In this document: in pieces, positions 44,444-53,451 of the stretch
How the letters are laid out: every line of letters starts with the position of its first letter
Numbering within the stretch: position 1 is the stretch's first letter
NCBI GenBank assembly: GCA_902602415.1
Contig: CACKQW010000003.1
Coordinates: 62,001-126,000, forward strand
Direction: 5' to 3'
Source of the DNA: an uncultured Bacteroidota bacterium
Lineage (GTDB): Bacteria > Bacteroidota > Bacteroidia > Flavobacteriales > Flavobacteriaceae
DNA: 64,000 nt
Position numbers and translations under genes: made by a program
Notes under the pieces: model-generated
Seen by the model: only the letters and a program-made list of their open reading frames with translations
Databases searched by the model: none
Told to the model about the DNA's origin: nothing

Positions 44444-45451
44444 ATGAATGATGTAGTTAACATTCTGGCTATTGAAACCTCTTGTGATGATACTGCAGCG
44501 GCTGTTGTTCAAAACAATAAAGTTCTATCAAATATAGTTTCCAGTCAAAAGATACATGAGCTATATGGTGGTGTTGTTCCAGAAGTTGCATCCAGAGAAC
44601 ATGATAAGTTGATTGTTCCAGTCGTCAGAAAAGCATTAAAAAATTCAGGATTACGTTTGAATCAAATTAATGCTGTTGCATACACACGAGGGCCGGGTTT
44701 AATGGGATCTCTACTTGTAGGAACTTCCTTTGCAAAATCGTTATCCCTTTCACTAAATGTTCCTTTATTAGATATTAATCACATGCATGCTCATATTTTA
44801 TCAATATTTATTGATGATGGTAAAGATATTCCTACTTTTCCGTTTTTAGCATTAACCGTGTCTGGTGGTCATACACAGCTTGTTATTGTTAATAGTGCAA
44901 GCGACTTTAATTTAATTGGAACCACATTAGACGATGCAGCTGGCGAGGCATTTGATAAATCAGGAAAACTTTTGGGTTTTGAGTATCCTGCTGGTCCAAA
45001 AATTGATAAGATAGCAAATGATGGAGATCCAAATAAATTCACGTTTACGAAACCTAATGTTGCTGGTCTTGATTTCAGTTTTTCAGGTTTAAAAACAAAT
45101 TTTAAAAACTTTATATTGAGCAAGGATAAATCATTTATTGAGGATAATTTAAATGACATTTGTGCTTCTTTGCAAATGACTATAATAGACGTTCTCATTG
45201 ATAAAATAAAAGTTGCTTCTAAAAGATTTAAAATCAATCAAATTGTTGTGTGTGGTGGAGTTTCAGCAAACTCTCAATTAAGATCTCAACTTAAAGCTTT
45301 AGATGATAAGGAAATAAAAACATATGTCCCAGAAATTCAATATTCAACAGATAATGCTGCAATGATAGGAATATGTGGATATTATAAATTTTTAGATTCT
45401 AATTATGGTAATCTCAAAGATCAGAGCATTGCAAAATATCCTTTGTCATGA
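44444..45451 (+). CDS. tsaD: tRNA N6-adenosine threonylcarbamoyltransferase
   Basis: TsaD transfers the threonylcarbamoyl group to A37 of tRNA. The 335 residues show LAIETSCDDTAAAVV (about 8-22), the metal-binding HMHAH (about 113-117), SGGHTQL (about 142), and VCGGVSANSQLR (about 270-281). The partner tsaE is at 5422-5844. The rsmE start overlaps its stop by 4 bp (ATGA). Confidence 0.97.
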   Translation: MNDVVNILAIETSCDDTAAAVVQNNKVLSNIVSSQKIHELYGGVVPEVASREHDKLIVPVVRKALKNSGLRLNQINAVAYTRGPGLMGSLLVGTSFAKSLSLSLNVPLLDINHMHAHILSIFIDDGKDIPTFPFLALTVSGGHTQLVIVNSASDFNLIGTTLDDAAGEAFDKSGKLLGFEYPAGPKIDKIANDGDPNKFTFTKPNVAGLDFSFSGLKTNFKNFILSKDKSFIEDNLNDICASLQMTIIDVLIDKIKVASKRFKINQIVVCGGVSANSQLRSQLKALDDKEIKTYVPEIQYSTDNAAMIGICGYYKFLDSNYGNLKDQSIAKYPLS

Positions 45452-46155
45452 ACCTTTTTTACTCGAAAGATATAAACGAAAGTTCTAAGGAAATATTTCT
45501 TAGAGATCAGGAACACAGACATTTGGTGAAGTCATTACGTATTGATATCAATGAAATAGTTTTTATTACAGATGGAAAAGGAAATAAATATGAGACTAAA
45601 TTGGTTGAAAAAGAAAGAAATAAATCAAAATTAGAAATCATAAATAAGCTTACTGTTAGTAAAAAAAAATCAGAATTCAGTATAGCTATCTCACCCACAA
45701 AAAAAAGTAATAGGTTTGAATGGTTTTTAGAAAAAGTTACAGAGATTGGAATATCTTCAATTTACCCTATAATATGTGATCATTCTGAAAAAAAATCTCT
45801 AAATATTAATCGTGCAAAAAAAATATTAATTTCATCAATGAAGCAATCTTTACAAACTTATTTGCCAAATATTTATGAACCAACAGATTTCGGCAATTTT
45901 GTAAATAACCCCCCAAGTAAGGAATTAAAACTTATAGCAACAAATAAAACTGATTATAATCCTAAACCTTTCTCTGAAATTGCAGGGATGGATAATACGT
46001 TAATAATGATTGGACCTGAGGGTGGATTTTCAGATACTGAACTTATTATTGCAAAAAATGCTAAATTTGCAGCTGTTTCCCTTGGAGATAACAGGTTAAG
46101 AACAGAAACAGCAGGTGTAGCATGTGCAATGCTACATAACTTGACAAAAAAATAA
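45448..46155 (+). CDS. rsmE: 16S rRNA (uracil-1498-N3)-methyltransferase
   Basis: RsmE is a SPOUT methyltransferase acting on the small ribosomal subunit. The 235 residues include an N-terminal PUA-like domain (about 1-70; HRHLVKSLRI) and the knotted SPOUT domain with ATPTKK-like SPTKKSNRFEW (about 88), EKVTEIGI, and the SAM-binding IGPEGGFSDTE (about 190) and LGDNRLRTETA (about 212). It is coupled to tsaD and followed 1 bp later by the AI-2E transporter. Confidence 0.95.
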   Translation: MNLFYSKDINESSKEIFLRDQEHRHLVKSLRIDINEIVFITDGKGNKYETKLVEKERNKSKLEIINKLTVSKKKSEFSIAISPTKKSNRFEWFLEKVTEIGISSIYPIICDHSEKKSLNINRAKKILISSMKQSLQTYLPNIYEPTDFGNFVNNPPSKELKLIATNKTDYNPKPFSEIAGMDNTLIMIGPEGGFSDTELIIAKNAKFAAVSLGDNRLRTETAGVACAMLHNLTKK

Positions 46156-46156
46156 A

Positions 46157-47221
46157 ATGAACTATAAACAAATATTTAAGTTAATAACTAGTTTATCTGT
46201 ATTCATATTAATTGGATTTCTTCTTTTTAAAGCTTCCTCATTATTGGTTTACATTCTAGTTTCCCTAATTTTTTCATTGATCCTATCCCCTTTTAACAGT
46301 TTGTTGAAGCGGAAGCTAAAATTTAATAAAACGATATCATCAATTTTTTCAATTACTCTGTTAATTTCCTTTTTCTCCTTGCTTGTTGGTATTGTCATCC
46401 CTGTGGTTTCAAAACAAGGTAAAAATTTAGCCTTACTTGATACGGAAGCATTTAGATCTAAAGTCCAATTATTTTATGATCAAATATCTACTTATTTTGA
46501 ATCAAAAAACACAACTATATATGACTTTATATTAAATCTTAATTTTATTTCTGACCTTGATTTTGGATTTGCTACCAAGCTGTTTAACTCGCTTATTTCT
46601 CAAGCAGGAAGCTTAAGTATAGGTATCATGTCTGTTTTATTTATTACTTTTTTCTTTGTTAAGGATGGTAACTATTTTTTTAAAAGATTTCTAGAATTAT
46701 TTGATAAAAAACAAAGAGCTAAACTATCCAAATCTTTATTAAAAGTTGAATCTCTATTGTCAAGATATTTTATTGGTGTTTTTGTTCAAATAACTATTTT
46801 ATTTTTTCTCTATGCAATTATGTTAAGTATCATTGGTATTGAAAACTTCTTTGCAATAGCTTTTTTGTGTGCTATTTTGAATATTATTCCTTATCTCGGC
46901 CCTTTAGTAAGCATTATTTTAATTATCACTTTATCCTTTACAAGTAGCATTGATGTTTTTGTAATCAAAGAGTTTTTGAAAACTTCATTAGCATTACTTG
47001 CTGGGTTTACAATTGTGCAGTTATTAGATAATTTTTTACTTCAGCCTATTATTTTTTCGTCATCTATTAAGTCTCACCCTCTTGAAGTTTTCATAGTTAT
47101 TATTTTCTTCGGATTACTCTTTGGGGTTTTCGGGTTAATTATTGCAATTCCGTTGTATACAACTCTTAGAGTAGTAGTTAGCAATTTTTTTGATATTAAA
47201 AGTTTATTAAGAAATATTTAA
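46157..47221 (+). CDS. AI-2E family transporter (PerM/TqsA-like)
   Basis: This 354-residue inner-membrane protein has about seven to eight hydrophobic helices (about 8-25, 27-45, 60-85, 150-170, 205-235, 235-265, 270-300, 305-335) with a soluble loop between. The PYLGPLVS (about 250) and LLQPIIFSSSIKSHPLEVF (about 293) motifs mark the AI-2E family. Members export diverse small solutes or Na+; the substrate here is unknown. It ends the tsaD-rsmE transcript. Confidence 0.9.
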   Translation: MNYKQIFKLITSLSVFILIGFLLFKASSLLVYILVSLIFSLILSPFNSLLKRKLKFNKTISSIFSITLLISFFSLLVGIVIPVVSKQGKNLALLDTEAFRSKVQLFYDQISTYFESKNTTIYDFILNLNFISDLDFGFATKLFNSLISQAGSLSIGIMSVLFITFFFVKDGNYFFKRFLELFDKKQRAKLSKSLLKVESLLSRYFIGVFVQITILFFLYAIMLSIIGIENFFAIAFLCAILNIIPYLGPLVSIILIITLSFTSSIDVFVIKEFLKTSLALLAGFTIVQLLDNFLLQPIIFSSSIKSHPLEVFIVIIFFGLLFGVFGLIIAIPLYTTLRVVVSNFFDIKSLLRNI

Positions 47222-47375
47222 TCTTAAATTTTAAAAATCAAAAAGATTCAAAATTTGAAAATTTCATATTTGTTTCCGCTCTTTTTAATCTAATTCATAA
47301 ATAATCCTCTTCCTTACTAATATTAATATAAAAAAAAACCTTAAATTAATGTAATAAATATGCAATTGTCATAAT

Positions 47376-49604
47376 ATGATGTACAGATTCTTGTTGTTTT
47401 TTGTATGTTTTTCACCGGTTTTTTCTCAGACAGTAACCAATGGTTCTTTTGAATTAAGCGAAGGTGTAAATGGTTGGACACAAGCAAATTATGGAACCTT
47501 AACCCATTCTACGACGGAAGGAAAAAATTCCGTAGGAGCTGCTAAGTTAGTTGCAACCACTAACACATCTTATATGTATCAACATATCGCCTCTCCTACT
47601 TTTCCTAACTCAACTGTGTCAGACACCACCAAATACAGACTTCACTACTGGATAAAAGGTCCAGCAGGCGGCGAATTCAGAACTATAATTTGGTATGATG
47701 ATACAGCAGGTACAATTTCAGGAAATACTTACCAAAATAATCAAACTTTTAGTGGAGAATGGCAAGAAATACATTGGCAACATTACCTTAAAACAGGTTA
47801 CGTTTATGGTGACGGATTAACAATAAGAATTCAATCTAGAGAATCTGCAGGACAAACTTTTTATGTAGATGATATTACCTTCACCGGTCGAACCCCAAAC
47901 ACGTGGACAGGTAATACCAATACCGACTGGAATACCTCATCGAATTGGGATCAAGGAACCGTACCAACAAATCACACACAGGTAGTAATTCCAGACGTTG
48001 ATAATGGTGGTTCAGGAAATGACCCTGTGATTTCAGCCACTGGGGCAAAAGCCGGTACAGTAACTTTATATTCAAATACTACGCTTACTATTAATGCTGG
48101 TGCAGATCTCACAGTTGCTTCGAATATACAATCTAAAGGAGATATTATTATAAAAAGCACCTCCAATTCCTTTGGTAGTTTAATTGCTAATGGATGGAGT
48201 TCAACTGGAACTGGCCAAACAGCTAGTAACACAAATGTTGATGGAGCTGATGATGGCATTACCTATAAAAGATGGATAAACGATGTTTCATCATCGCAAG
48301 GTGCTGCAGGTTGGGATTTGATTGGTAGTGCAACTGCTAGTTCAACTGTTTCCACAACAGGTTTAGCAACTAATAGCCCAAATTATGCAATACAGCCCTA
48401 TAATAATGCAACTAATACATGGACCCCTACCTCATCTGCAACTCTTTCTGTAAATGCTGGACAAGGTTATTCAATGGGAATGCCCAATGGAAGTCCTGGA
48501 ACTCATGACTTTAAAGGAAGCATAAACATGACGGATATTTCCTACGCTATTACAGAACTTGATGGAAATGGTTCAAATGGAACCCAATGGAATTTGGTTT
48601 CAAATCCATATCCTTCTTTCATAGCGCTAAATGCTCCTGCAAGTGCAGCATCATCTGCAACAAAAGACTTTTTAACTTACAACACTACAACCAATGATGT
48701 TTTAGGCTTTACAAACTCTGAAGAGGCTGTGTACTATTGGGATGGGGACTCTTACGAGACTCATGTAAACTCAGGTTCTGCCGTTTATATTGCCCCAGGT
48801 CAAGGATTTTTCGTTTCATCAAAAAATGAATCTGGAAGTTCTGTAACTTTTACCAAGTCGATGCAAACTACCTCAACTTCAGATGATTTTGTTTCTGGTG
48901 ATAGTATGGAGAATAATTTTGCAGAGTTTACTCTTGGGTTAACCCAAGATAACTTTAGTAGAAATACAAAATTTTATTTTAGCGAAGGAGCATCAGACAA
49001 TCTGGATCAGGGATTAGATGCATCTGTATTCAGTCTTGCGCACAACATGATTTTTTCCAGACTTGTAGAAAATGATAATGGTACTGATTTATCTATTCAA
49101 TCGTTATCTTTTGAAGAGATGTGGGATAAAACGATTCCGATTGGAATCAATGTTCTAGGAAATGAAGAATTTACTATTACTGTTCCTCATAGAACTACAC
49201 CTGCCGATTTAAAGATATATCTTGAAGATACAGAGCTTGGTACTCTTACAAACTTGATTGAAGATGACTATATTCTTTTACCAGAGACAGATATTCAAGG
49301 AGTTGGAAGATATTTTATTCACACGTCAGCTAATACTATGAGTATAAATGAAGTTTCTACAAGTATGCTGAATGCATACAAAGAAATTAATGCTAATTAT
49401 ATTACGATTGAAGGGTTAACCACACAATCTAGTAATACCAGAGTGAGTTTATTTAATATACTTGGCGGTAAAATACTAAATACTGAGCTGGATAATTCAA
49501 CTAATACGCATGAAATTTCTTTAAATGGATTATCCAAGGGTATTTATATTATAGAGTTAGAGTCAGCTAATGAAAGATTAACTAAAAAAATATTAATACA
49601 ATAG
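47376..49604 (+). CDS. large T9SS-secreted protein with N-terminal carbohydrate-binding-like domain
   Basis: The 742 residues have a Sec signal (about 1-18), a jelly-roll region (about 19-170) like CBM4/9-type carbohydrate-binding modules (starting NGSFELSEGVNGWTQ and ending FYVDDITFTG), a repetitive Asn/Thr/Ser-rich beta region with WTGNTNTDWNTSSNWDQGTVP (about 173-193), further beta domains, and a T9SS type A sorting domain (about 657-742; NAYKEINANYITIEGL, LFNILGGKIL, GLSKGIYIIELES, KKILIQ). No catalytic motif is recognised; adhesion or polysaccharide binding is likely. The next gene starts 2 bp on. Confidence 0.8.
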   Translation: MMYRFLLFFVCFSPVFSQTVTNGSFELSEGVNGWTQANYGTLTHSTTEGKNSVGAAKLVATTNTSYMYQHIASPTFPNSTVSDTTKYRLHYWIKGPAGGEFRTIIWYDDTAGTISGNTYQNNQTFSGEWQEIHWQHYLKTGYVYGDGLTIRIQSRESAGQTFYVDDITFTGRTPNTWTGNTNTDWNTSSNWDQGTVPTNHTQVVIPDVDNGGSGNDPVISATGAKAGTVTLYSNTTLTINAGADLTVASNIQSKGDIIIKSTSNSFGSLIANGWSSTGTGQTASNTNVDGADDGITYKRWINDVSSSQGAAGWDLIGSATASSTVSTTGLATNSPNYAIQPYNNATNTWTPTSSATLSVNAGQGYSMGMPNGSPGTHDFKGSINMTDISYAITELDGNGSNGTQWNLVSNPYPSFIALNAPASAASSATKDFLTYNTTTNDVLGFTNSEEAVYYWDGDSYETHVNSGSAVYIAPGQGFFVSSKNESGSSVTFTKSMQTTSTSDDFVSGDSMENNFAEFTLGLTQDNFSRNTKFYFSEGASDNLDQGLDASVFSLAHNMIFSRLVENDNGTDLSIQSLSFEEMWDKTIPIGINVLGNEEFTITVPHRTTPADLKIYLEDTELGTLTNLIEDDYILLPETDIQGVGRYFIHTSANTMSINEVSTSMLNAYKEINANYITIEGLTTQSSNTRVSLFNILGGKILNTELDNSTNTHEISLNGLSKGIYIIELESANERLTKKILIQ

Positions 49605-49606
49605 TT

Positions 49607-49753
49607 GTGAAGAAGAAAGGAATTTCAAGAAAACAAGCAATAAAAAAGCTCGGGAAATATGCAGCTTTAACTGCTATTGGAACCTTTGCAATACTGAACC
49701 CAAAAAAAGCTCAAGCCTCTTCTGCTCCACCTAATCCATGGTGGGGAGATTAA
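49607..49753 (+). CDS. 48-residue secreted-peptide-like gene
   Basis: A GTG-started frame of 48 codons follows the exoprotein stop by 2 bp. The product has a basic n-region (MKKKGISRKQAIKKLGKY), a hydrophobic stretch (AALTAIGTFAIL) and a likely signal-peptidase site AQA/SS, leaving a mature tail of about 11 residues rich in Pro and Trp (SSAPPNPWWGD). The SRKQAIKKL pattern loosely recalls a twin-arginine motif (RK in place of RR). A hairpin terminator begins 11 bp after the stop. Function unknown. Confidence 0.65.
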   Translation: MKKKGISRKQAIKKLGKYAALTAIGTFAILNPKKAQASSAPPNPWWGD

Positions 49754-49764
49754 TTAGAAATCAT

Positions 49765-49794
49765 TAAAAAAGCCCTACTTAGTAAGGTTTTTTT
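49765..49794. terminator. probable bidirectional terminator
   Basis: An A-rich 5' arm (49765-49777) pairs with a T-rich 3' arm around the core TACTTAGTA, with a stem including AAAAAA/TTTTTT, a GT wobble and CC/GG. It lies between the 48-codon gene (plus) and the end of the tRNA cluster (minus), so it could serve both strands. Confidence 0.65.
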
Positions 49795-49809
49795 GTATAA
49801 ATTTAAATG

Positions 49810-49883
49810 TGATCGCGATAGGATTCGAACCTATGACCGTCTGCTTAGAAGGCAGATGCTCTATCCAGCTGAGCTACGCGACC
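49810..49883 (-). tRNA. tRNA-Arg (anticodon TCT)
   Basis: The minus strand folds as a cloverleaf with acceptor GGTCGCG/CGCGATC (one GT pair), D-arm with AGCTCAGCTGGATAGAGC, anticodon stem TCTGC/GCAGA around CTTCTAA (TCT) and T-loop GGTTCGAATCC. The discriminator is A and CCA is not encoded. Third of three tRNAs. Confidence 0.95.
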
Positions 49884-49889
49884 TAAATG

Positions 49890-49964
49890 TCGGGGTGGCA
49901 GGATTCGAACCTGCGACCTCCGCGTCCCAAACGCGGCGCGATAACCGGGCTACGCTACACCCCG
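49890..49964 (-). tRNA. tRNA-Pro (anticodon TGG)
   Basis: The acceptor stem is CGGGGTG/CACCCCG, the anticodon stem CCGCG/CGCGG around TTTGGGA (TGG), and the T-loop TTCGAAT. The discriminator is A and CCA is not encoded. It lies six bases from tRNA-Arg, in the same minus-strand transcript. Confidence 0.95.
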
Positions 49965-49970
49965 AAATGG

Positions 49971-50054
49971 CGGAGAGACAGGGATTCGAACCCTGGCGAC
50001 GTTTGCACGTCGACAGATTAGCAATCTGCTCCATTACCACTCTGGCACCTCTCC
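49971..50054 (-). tRNA. tRNA-Ser (anticodon GCT)
   Basis: The acceptor stem is GGAGAGG/TCTCTCC, the anticodon loop TTGCTAA (GCT, reading AGC/AGT), and a long variable arm (GTCGACGTGCAAACGTCG region) marks a class II tRNA. The discriminator is G and CCA is not encoded. First tRNA of the cluster. Confidence 0.95.
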
Positions 50055-50088
50055 AATACCTAATATGGTATTAACTAAAATGCGGTTG

Positions 50089-50119
50089 CAAATTTAGTTT
50101 TTCATTATCAACAACGCAA
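50089..50119 (-). promoter_or_regulatory. promoter of the tRNA Ser-Pro-Arg cluster
   Basis: On the minus strand a -33 TTG (complement of 50117-50119) and a -7 TAAATTTG (complement of 50089-50096) are separated by exactly 20 bp, an excellent match to the Bacteroidota consensus. The tRNA-Ser 5' end is about 34 bases further on; a small inverted repeat (AATACC 50055-50060 / GGTATT 50067-50072) lies in the leader. Confidence 0.75.
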
Positions 50120-50135
50120 CTATAAGGTAACTTTT

Positions 50136-52205
50136 TTATTCTGGTTTTTTTGGGTATTCAACTCTAACGTGATAGATATTCTTCAATTTATCCTTTAATA
50201 TTGATTTTATAACTGAAATATTTTTGAATGTTAATTCGCAATCTGAGAATTGATTGCCATCAATTTGGTTATCAATTATTTTTTCAACATATAAGTTAAT
50301 TTTTTCAGCATTTGGTTTTTCTATACTTTTTGTTGCTGCTTCAACTGAATCACACATCATTACAATAGCCATTTCTTTACTAAAAGGCTTTGGTCCAGGA
50401 TAACTAAACTCCTTTTTATTTATTGAGGAATCCTGTTTAATTTCTTTATTGTAAAAATATGAAATAAGGTTTGTACCATGATGAGTTCTTATAAAATCAA
50501 TAATTCTTTCTGGTAAACCGTAATTTTTTGCAATTTTTACCCCATTTGTTACATGTGATTTGATGATTTCAACACTTTGCTTTGATGAGATTTGGTCATG
50601 TAAATTTTGACCTGATAATTGGTTTTCTGAAAAGTAAAACGGGTTTTTAATCTTTCCGATATCATGATGTAGTGCTCCCACTCTAGCCAATAATGCATTC
50701 GCACTAATTTTGTTTGCACAAGCCTCTGCCAGGTTTGCAACATTCAATGAATGATGAAAAGTACCAGGTGCTTTATTTGATAACTCCTTTAGTAAATTAG
50801 AGTTTGTGTCAGAGAGTTCTAGCAATGATACATCTGAAACCAATGAGAACAATTTTTCATATATATAAATTAGAGGATATATGAAAAGAGTCAATAATCC
50901 ACAGATAACAAATAGAATGAAATTAAACAATTCTAAACTTTCAATATTTCCCTCGTGAATGACGTAAAATGAAAAATATGCAAGCATATATACTAAAGTG
51001 ATTTGTGCTACTGCAATAAATAGATTTGCCCTCTTATAAATATTATCAGAAGTCAAGATTGTCACAACACCAGCTATAATATTTAAAAAGATAAATTCAT
51101 AACTATTAGGAACAATAAAACCCAATAACATTATAGTCACTGAGTGTATGAAAAATGCAATTCTAGAATCAAAGAAAGCTTTAAATAATAATGGAATTAT
51201 ACAAAGGGGAATAATATAGATATAAGTAGAGTTTAAATTAACAACCCAATTTGTTAAAAGAATTATTAGTGTAATATTAAAATAAACAAAAGCTATTTTA
51301 TTATTATTCTCATAAATGTCTCTTTCAAACTTTCTGATAAATAAAACAATCATCAACAAAGAAAGAATTACTAATAAGGAGTATGCTAAGAGAATTAAAT
51401 AATAATCAGAGAATAACTTGTCATTAACTTCATATTCTTGTTTTAGTGAATTTAAAATCACAAGTTTCTCCCCTTCTATTACTTCCCCCTTTGAAATAAT
51501 TAAAGTTTCTTTTTCTACAAAACCTCGGTTGGGTGAAATATTGGAAATTGATTCTTCATAGGCTTCATTCGTAAGTTTTTCATTTAAATACAAATTTGGT
51601 TTGATTACTTCAAAAATTATAGAAATGATTTGAGAGGAGTATTTCTCATAATTATTCAAAATAATTTGATTGTTTACGTAAAACAATAAATTTTCAGGCT
51701 TAATAAGCGATGAGAAGACGGTTTTTTTAACTAACCTGTTATTATTTAAGATAGATATATTTTGGGATTCTTTAAAGTCATAGTTTTCTTCCAAAAAACC
51801 AACAGAGTAAATGTCATTTAGAATTAATTTGGATTGCTCAATTATTCTTTTTTTTAGTTTATTAGAATAATTCACAAGTATTGAATCTTTTAAAAAAGGA
51901 TCATTTATATAAATATTAGAATCAACATTGTTTACAAATAAAGAGGTGTCTTGACTAAAAAATACTGGGGATACCAATTTTGCATTTTCAATTTCCTTAT
52001 TTATTTCGGAATCAGATTTTTTAATGGCAAAATCAAAAGGTGCATATAAGTTCTCCGATTGCCAGGGTCTTCCATTCTCAAAACTATATTTAAATTTTCC
52101 ACTTTTAGGAAAGAAATAAATTATCAATAATGCAGAAATTAAAAAAAGAGAAATCCGAAACAATCTCTTAAATCCTTTATTAATTTTATTGAAAAGCTTA
52201 GCCAT
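50136..52205 (-). CDS. 7TM-HD phosphohydrolase (PgpH-like, probable c-di-AMP phosphodiesterase)
   Basis: The 689 residues have an N-terminal helix (about 15-32), an extracytoplasmic 7TM-HDED region (about 33-265), seven membrane helices (about 270-470) and a cytosolic HD domain (about 485-680) with FHHSLNVANLAE, HHDIGKI and HHGTNL. PgpH-type proteins with this layout break down cyclic di-AMP; that role is inferred here. The gene is divergent from thiolase and alone on its strand up to the tRNA promoter. Confidence 0.9.
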   Translation of the reverse strand: MAKLFNKINKGFKRLFRISLFLISALLIIYFFPKSGKFKYSFENGRPWQSENLYAPFDFAIKKSDSEINKEIENAKLVSPVFFSQDTSLFVNNVDSNIYINDPFLKDSILVNYSNKLKKRIIEQSKLILNDIYSVGFLEENYDFKESQNISILNNNRLVKKTVFSSLIKPENLLFYVNNQIILNNYEKYSSQIISIIFEVIKPNLYLNEKLTNEAYEESISNISPNRGFVEKETLIISKGEVIEGEKLVILNSLKQEYEVNDKLFSDYYLILLAYSLLVILSLLMIVLFIRKFERDIYENNNKIAFVYFNITLIILLTNWVVNLNSTYIYIIPLCIIPLLFKAFFDSRIAFFIHSVTIMLLGFIVPNSYEFIFLNIIAGVVTILTSDNIYKRANLFIAVAQITLVYMLAYFSFYVIHEGNIESLELFNFILFVICGLLTLFIYPLIYIYEKLFSLVSDVSLLELSDTNSNLLKELSNKAPGTFHHSLNVANLAEACANKISANALLARVGALHHDIGKIKNPFYFSENQLSGQNLHDQISSKQSVEIIKSHVTNGVKIAKNYGLPERIIDFIRTHHGTNLISYFYNKEIKQDSSINKKEFSYPGPKPFSKEMAIVMMCDSVEAATKSIEKPNAEKINLYVEKIIDNQIDGNQFSDCELTFKNISVIKSILKDKLKNIYHVRVEYPKKPE

Positions 52206-52272
52206 TTTAATTGTTATAAATTTACTAAATATTTAAAACTACTAGTTGGTATTTAATTTATTAACTTTAAAT

Positions 52273-53451
52273 ATGTTTAATAATGTCGTAATAGTCTCTG
52301 CTAAAAGAACACCAATTGGGAATTTTAGAGGCAAATTATCCAGCTTAAGTGCTGTTGAAATTGGCTCAATTACACTAAAAAAAGCAATTGAATCAGTAAA
52401 GCTCGACCCAGATTTAATTGATGAATTGATTATTGGGCATGTACTGCAAGCTGGTTGTGGTCAAGCTCCTGCCAAACAATTGGCATACAAGTCAGGGATT
52501 AATATGAAAACCCCATGTTCATCTATAAATAAGGTTTGTTCATCTGGGATAAAAGCGATTTGTTTAGCTGTACAATCTATAGAGCTTGGAATTAATGAAG
52601 TTGTTGTTGCTGGTGGTATTGAGAGCATGAGTCAAGCACCATATTACATAAAAAATAAAGACTTAGAAAAAATTAATGAAAGTGATATAACAAATGGTTT
52701 GTTTTATGATGGCTTAACAGATTTTAAAGAAAATACCTCAATGGGAATTTTAGCAGAAATGTGTGCAAAGAAATATAATATTTCAAGAGAAATGCAAGAC
52801 GAATTTACCAATGAATCGTACATAAAAACTTTAGAGGGTTATAATAAAGAACATATAACAAAGAATATTATTAAAATTAATACTATTGATTCCTGTGGTA
52901 AATCGATTCAATTGGAAAAAGATGAAAATTTAAGTAAGTACAACGCTGATAAAATCAAAGAATTAAAGCCTGTATTCGATATAAATGGGACAATTACTGC
53001 CGCTAGTTCATCCCCTGTAAGTGATGGAGCTTCAATGTTAATTCTTATGAGCAAAAGGAAAGCTAAAGAATTGAAAATAAATGCAATAGCTGAGGTCAAG
53101 GCATTTAATGATGCATCTAATAAGCCAAAATGGTTTACTACTGCTCCATCAAAATCCATCAATGAACTTCTCTCAGTTACAAATAAAAAAATTGATGATA
53201 TTGACTTATTTGAAATTAACGAAGCATTTGCAACAGTTGCTTTAGCTAATATGAAAATATTAGGCTTAAAAAGAGAAATGATTAATATTTATGGAGGTGC
53301 AGTTGCAATGGGGCATCCTCTAGGTTGCTCAGGGGCTAGAATTATTTCTACGTTAATACATAACCTAATTCAAGAAGAAAAATCAACAGGAATTGCTTCT
53401 ATTTGCAATGGTGGTGGTGGATCGACATCAATGATGATAAACACTATTTGA
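52273..53451 (+). CDS. acetyl-CoA C-acetyltransferase (thiolase)
   Basis: The 392 residues match biosynthetic/degradative thiolase II: NNVVIVSAKRTPIGNFRG at the start, nucleophile Cys89 in NKVCSSGIKAI, NEAFA (about 325), GAVAMGHPLGCSGAR (about 353) and the second Cys in ICNGGGGS (about 378). It condenses or cleaves acetyl-CoA units. I use the ATG at 52273 rather than the upstream TTG (52246), whose added residues are not family-like. Its TGA overlaps the next ATG by 1 bp. Confidence 0.95.
   Translation: MFNNVVIVSAKRTPIGNFRGKLSSLSAVEIGSITLKKAIESVKLDPDLIDELIIGHVLQAGCGQAPAKQLAYKSGINMKTPCSSINKVCSSGIKAICLAVQSIELGINEVVVAGGIESMSQAPYYIKNKDLEKINESDITNGLFYDGLTDFKENTSMGILAEMCAKKYNISREMQDEFTNESYIKTLEGYNKEHITKNIIKINTIDSCGKSIQLEKDENLSKYNADKIKELKPVFDINGTITAASSSPVSDGASMLILMSKRKAKELKINAIAEVKAFNDASNKPKWFTTAPSKSINELLSVTNKKIDDIDLFEINEAFATVALANMKILGLKREMINIYGGAVAMGHPLGCSGARIISTLIHNLIQEEKSTGIASICNGGGGSTSMMINTI

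Noticed and set aside
44869-45237. 122-codon minus-strand frame
   Set aside because: Antisense shadow of tsaD, whose motifs are intact throughout.
47222-47375. Regulatory element before the exoprotein gene
   Set aside because: Only AT-rich near-palindromes such as TTCAAAATTTGAA; no full promoter match or clear terminator hairpin.
49793-50074. 93-codon plus-strand frame containing GFEPATSASQTRRDN-type text
   Set aside because: It runs antisense through the three tRNA genes; this is a well-known false protein made by translating tRNA T-loops and anticodon arms.
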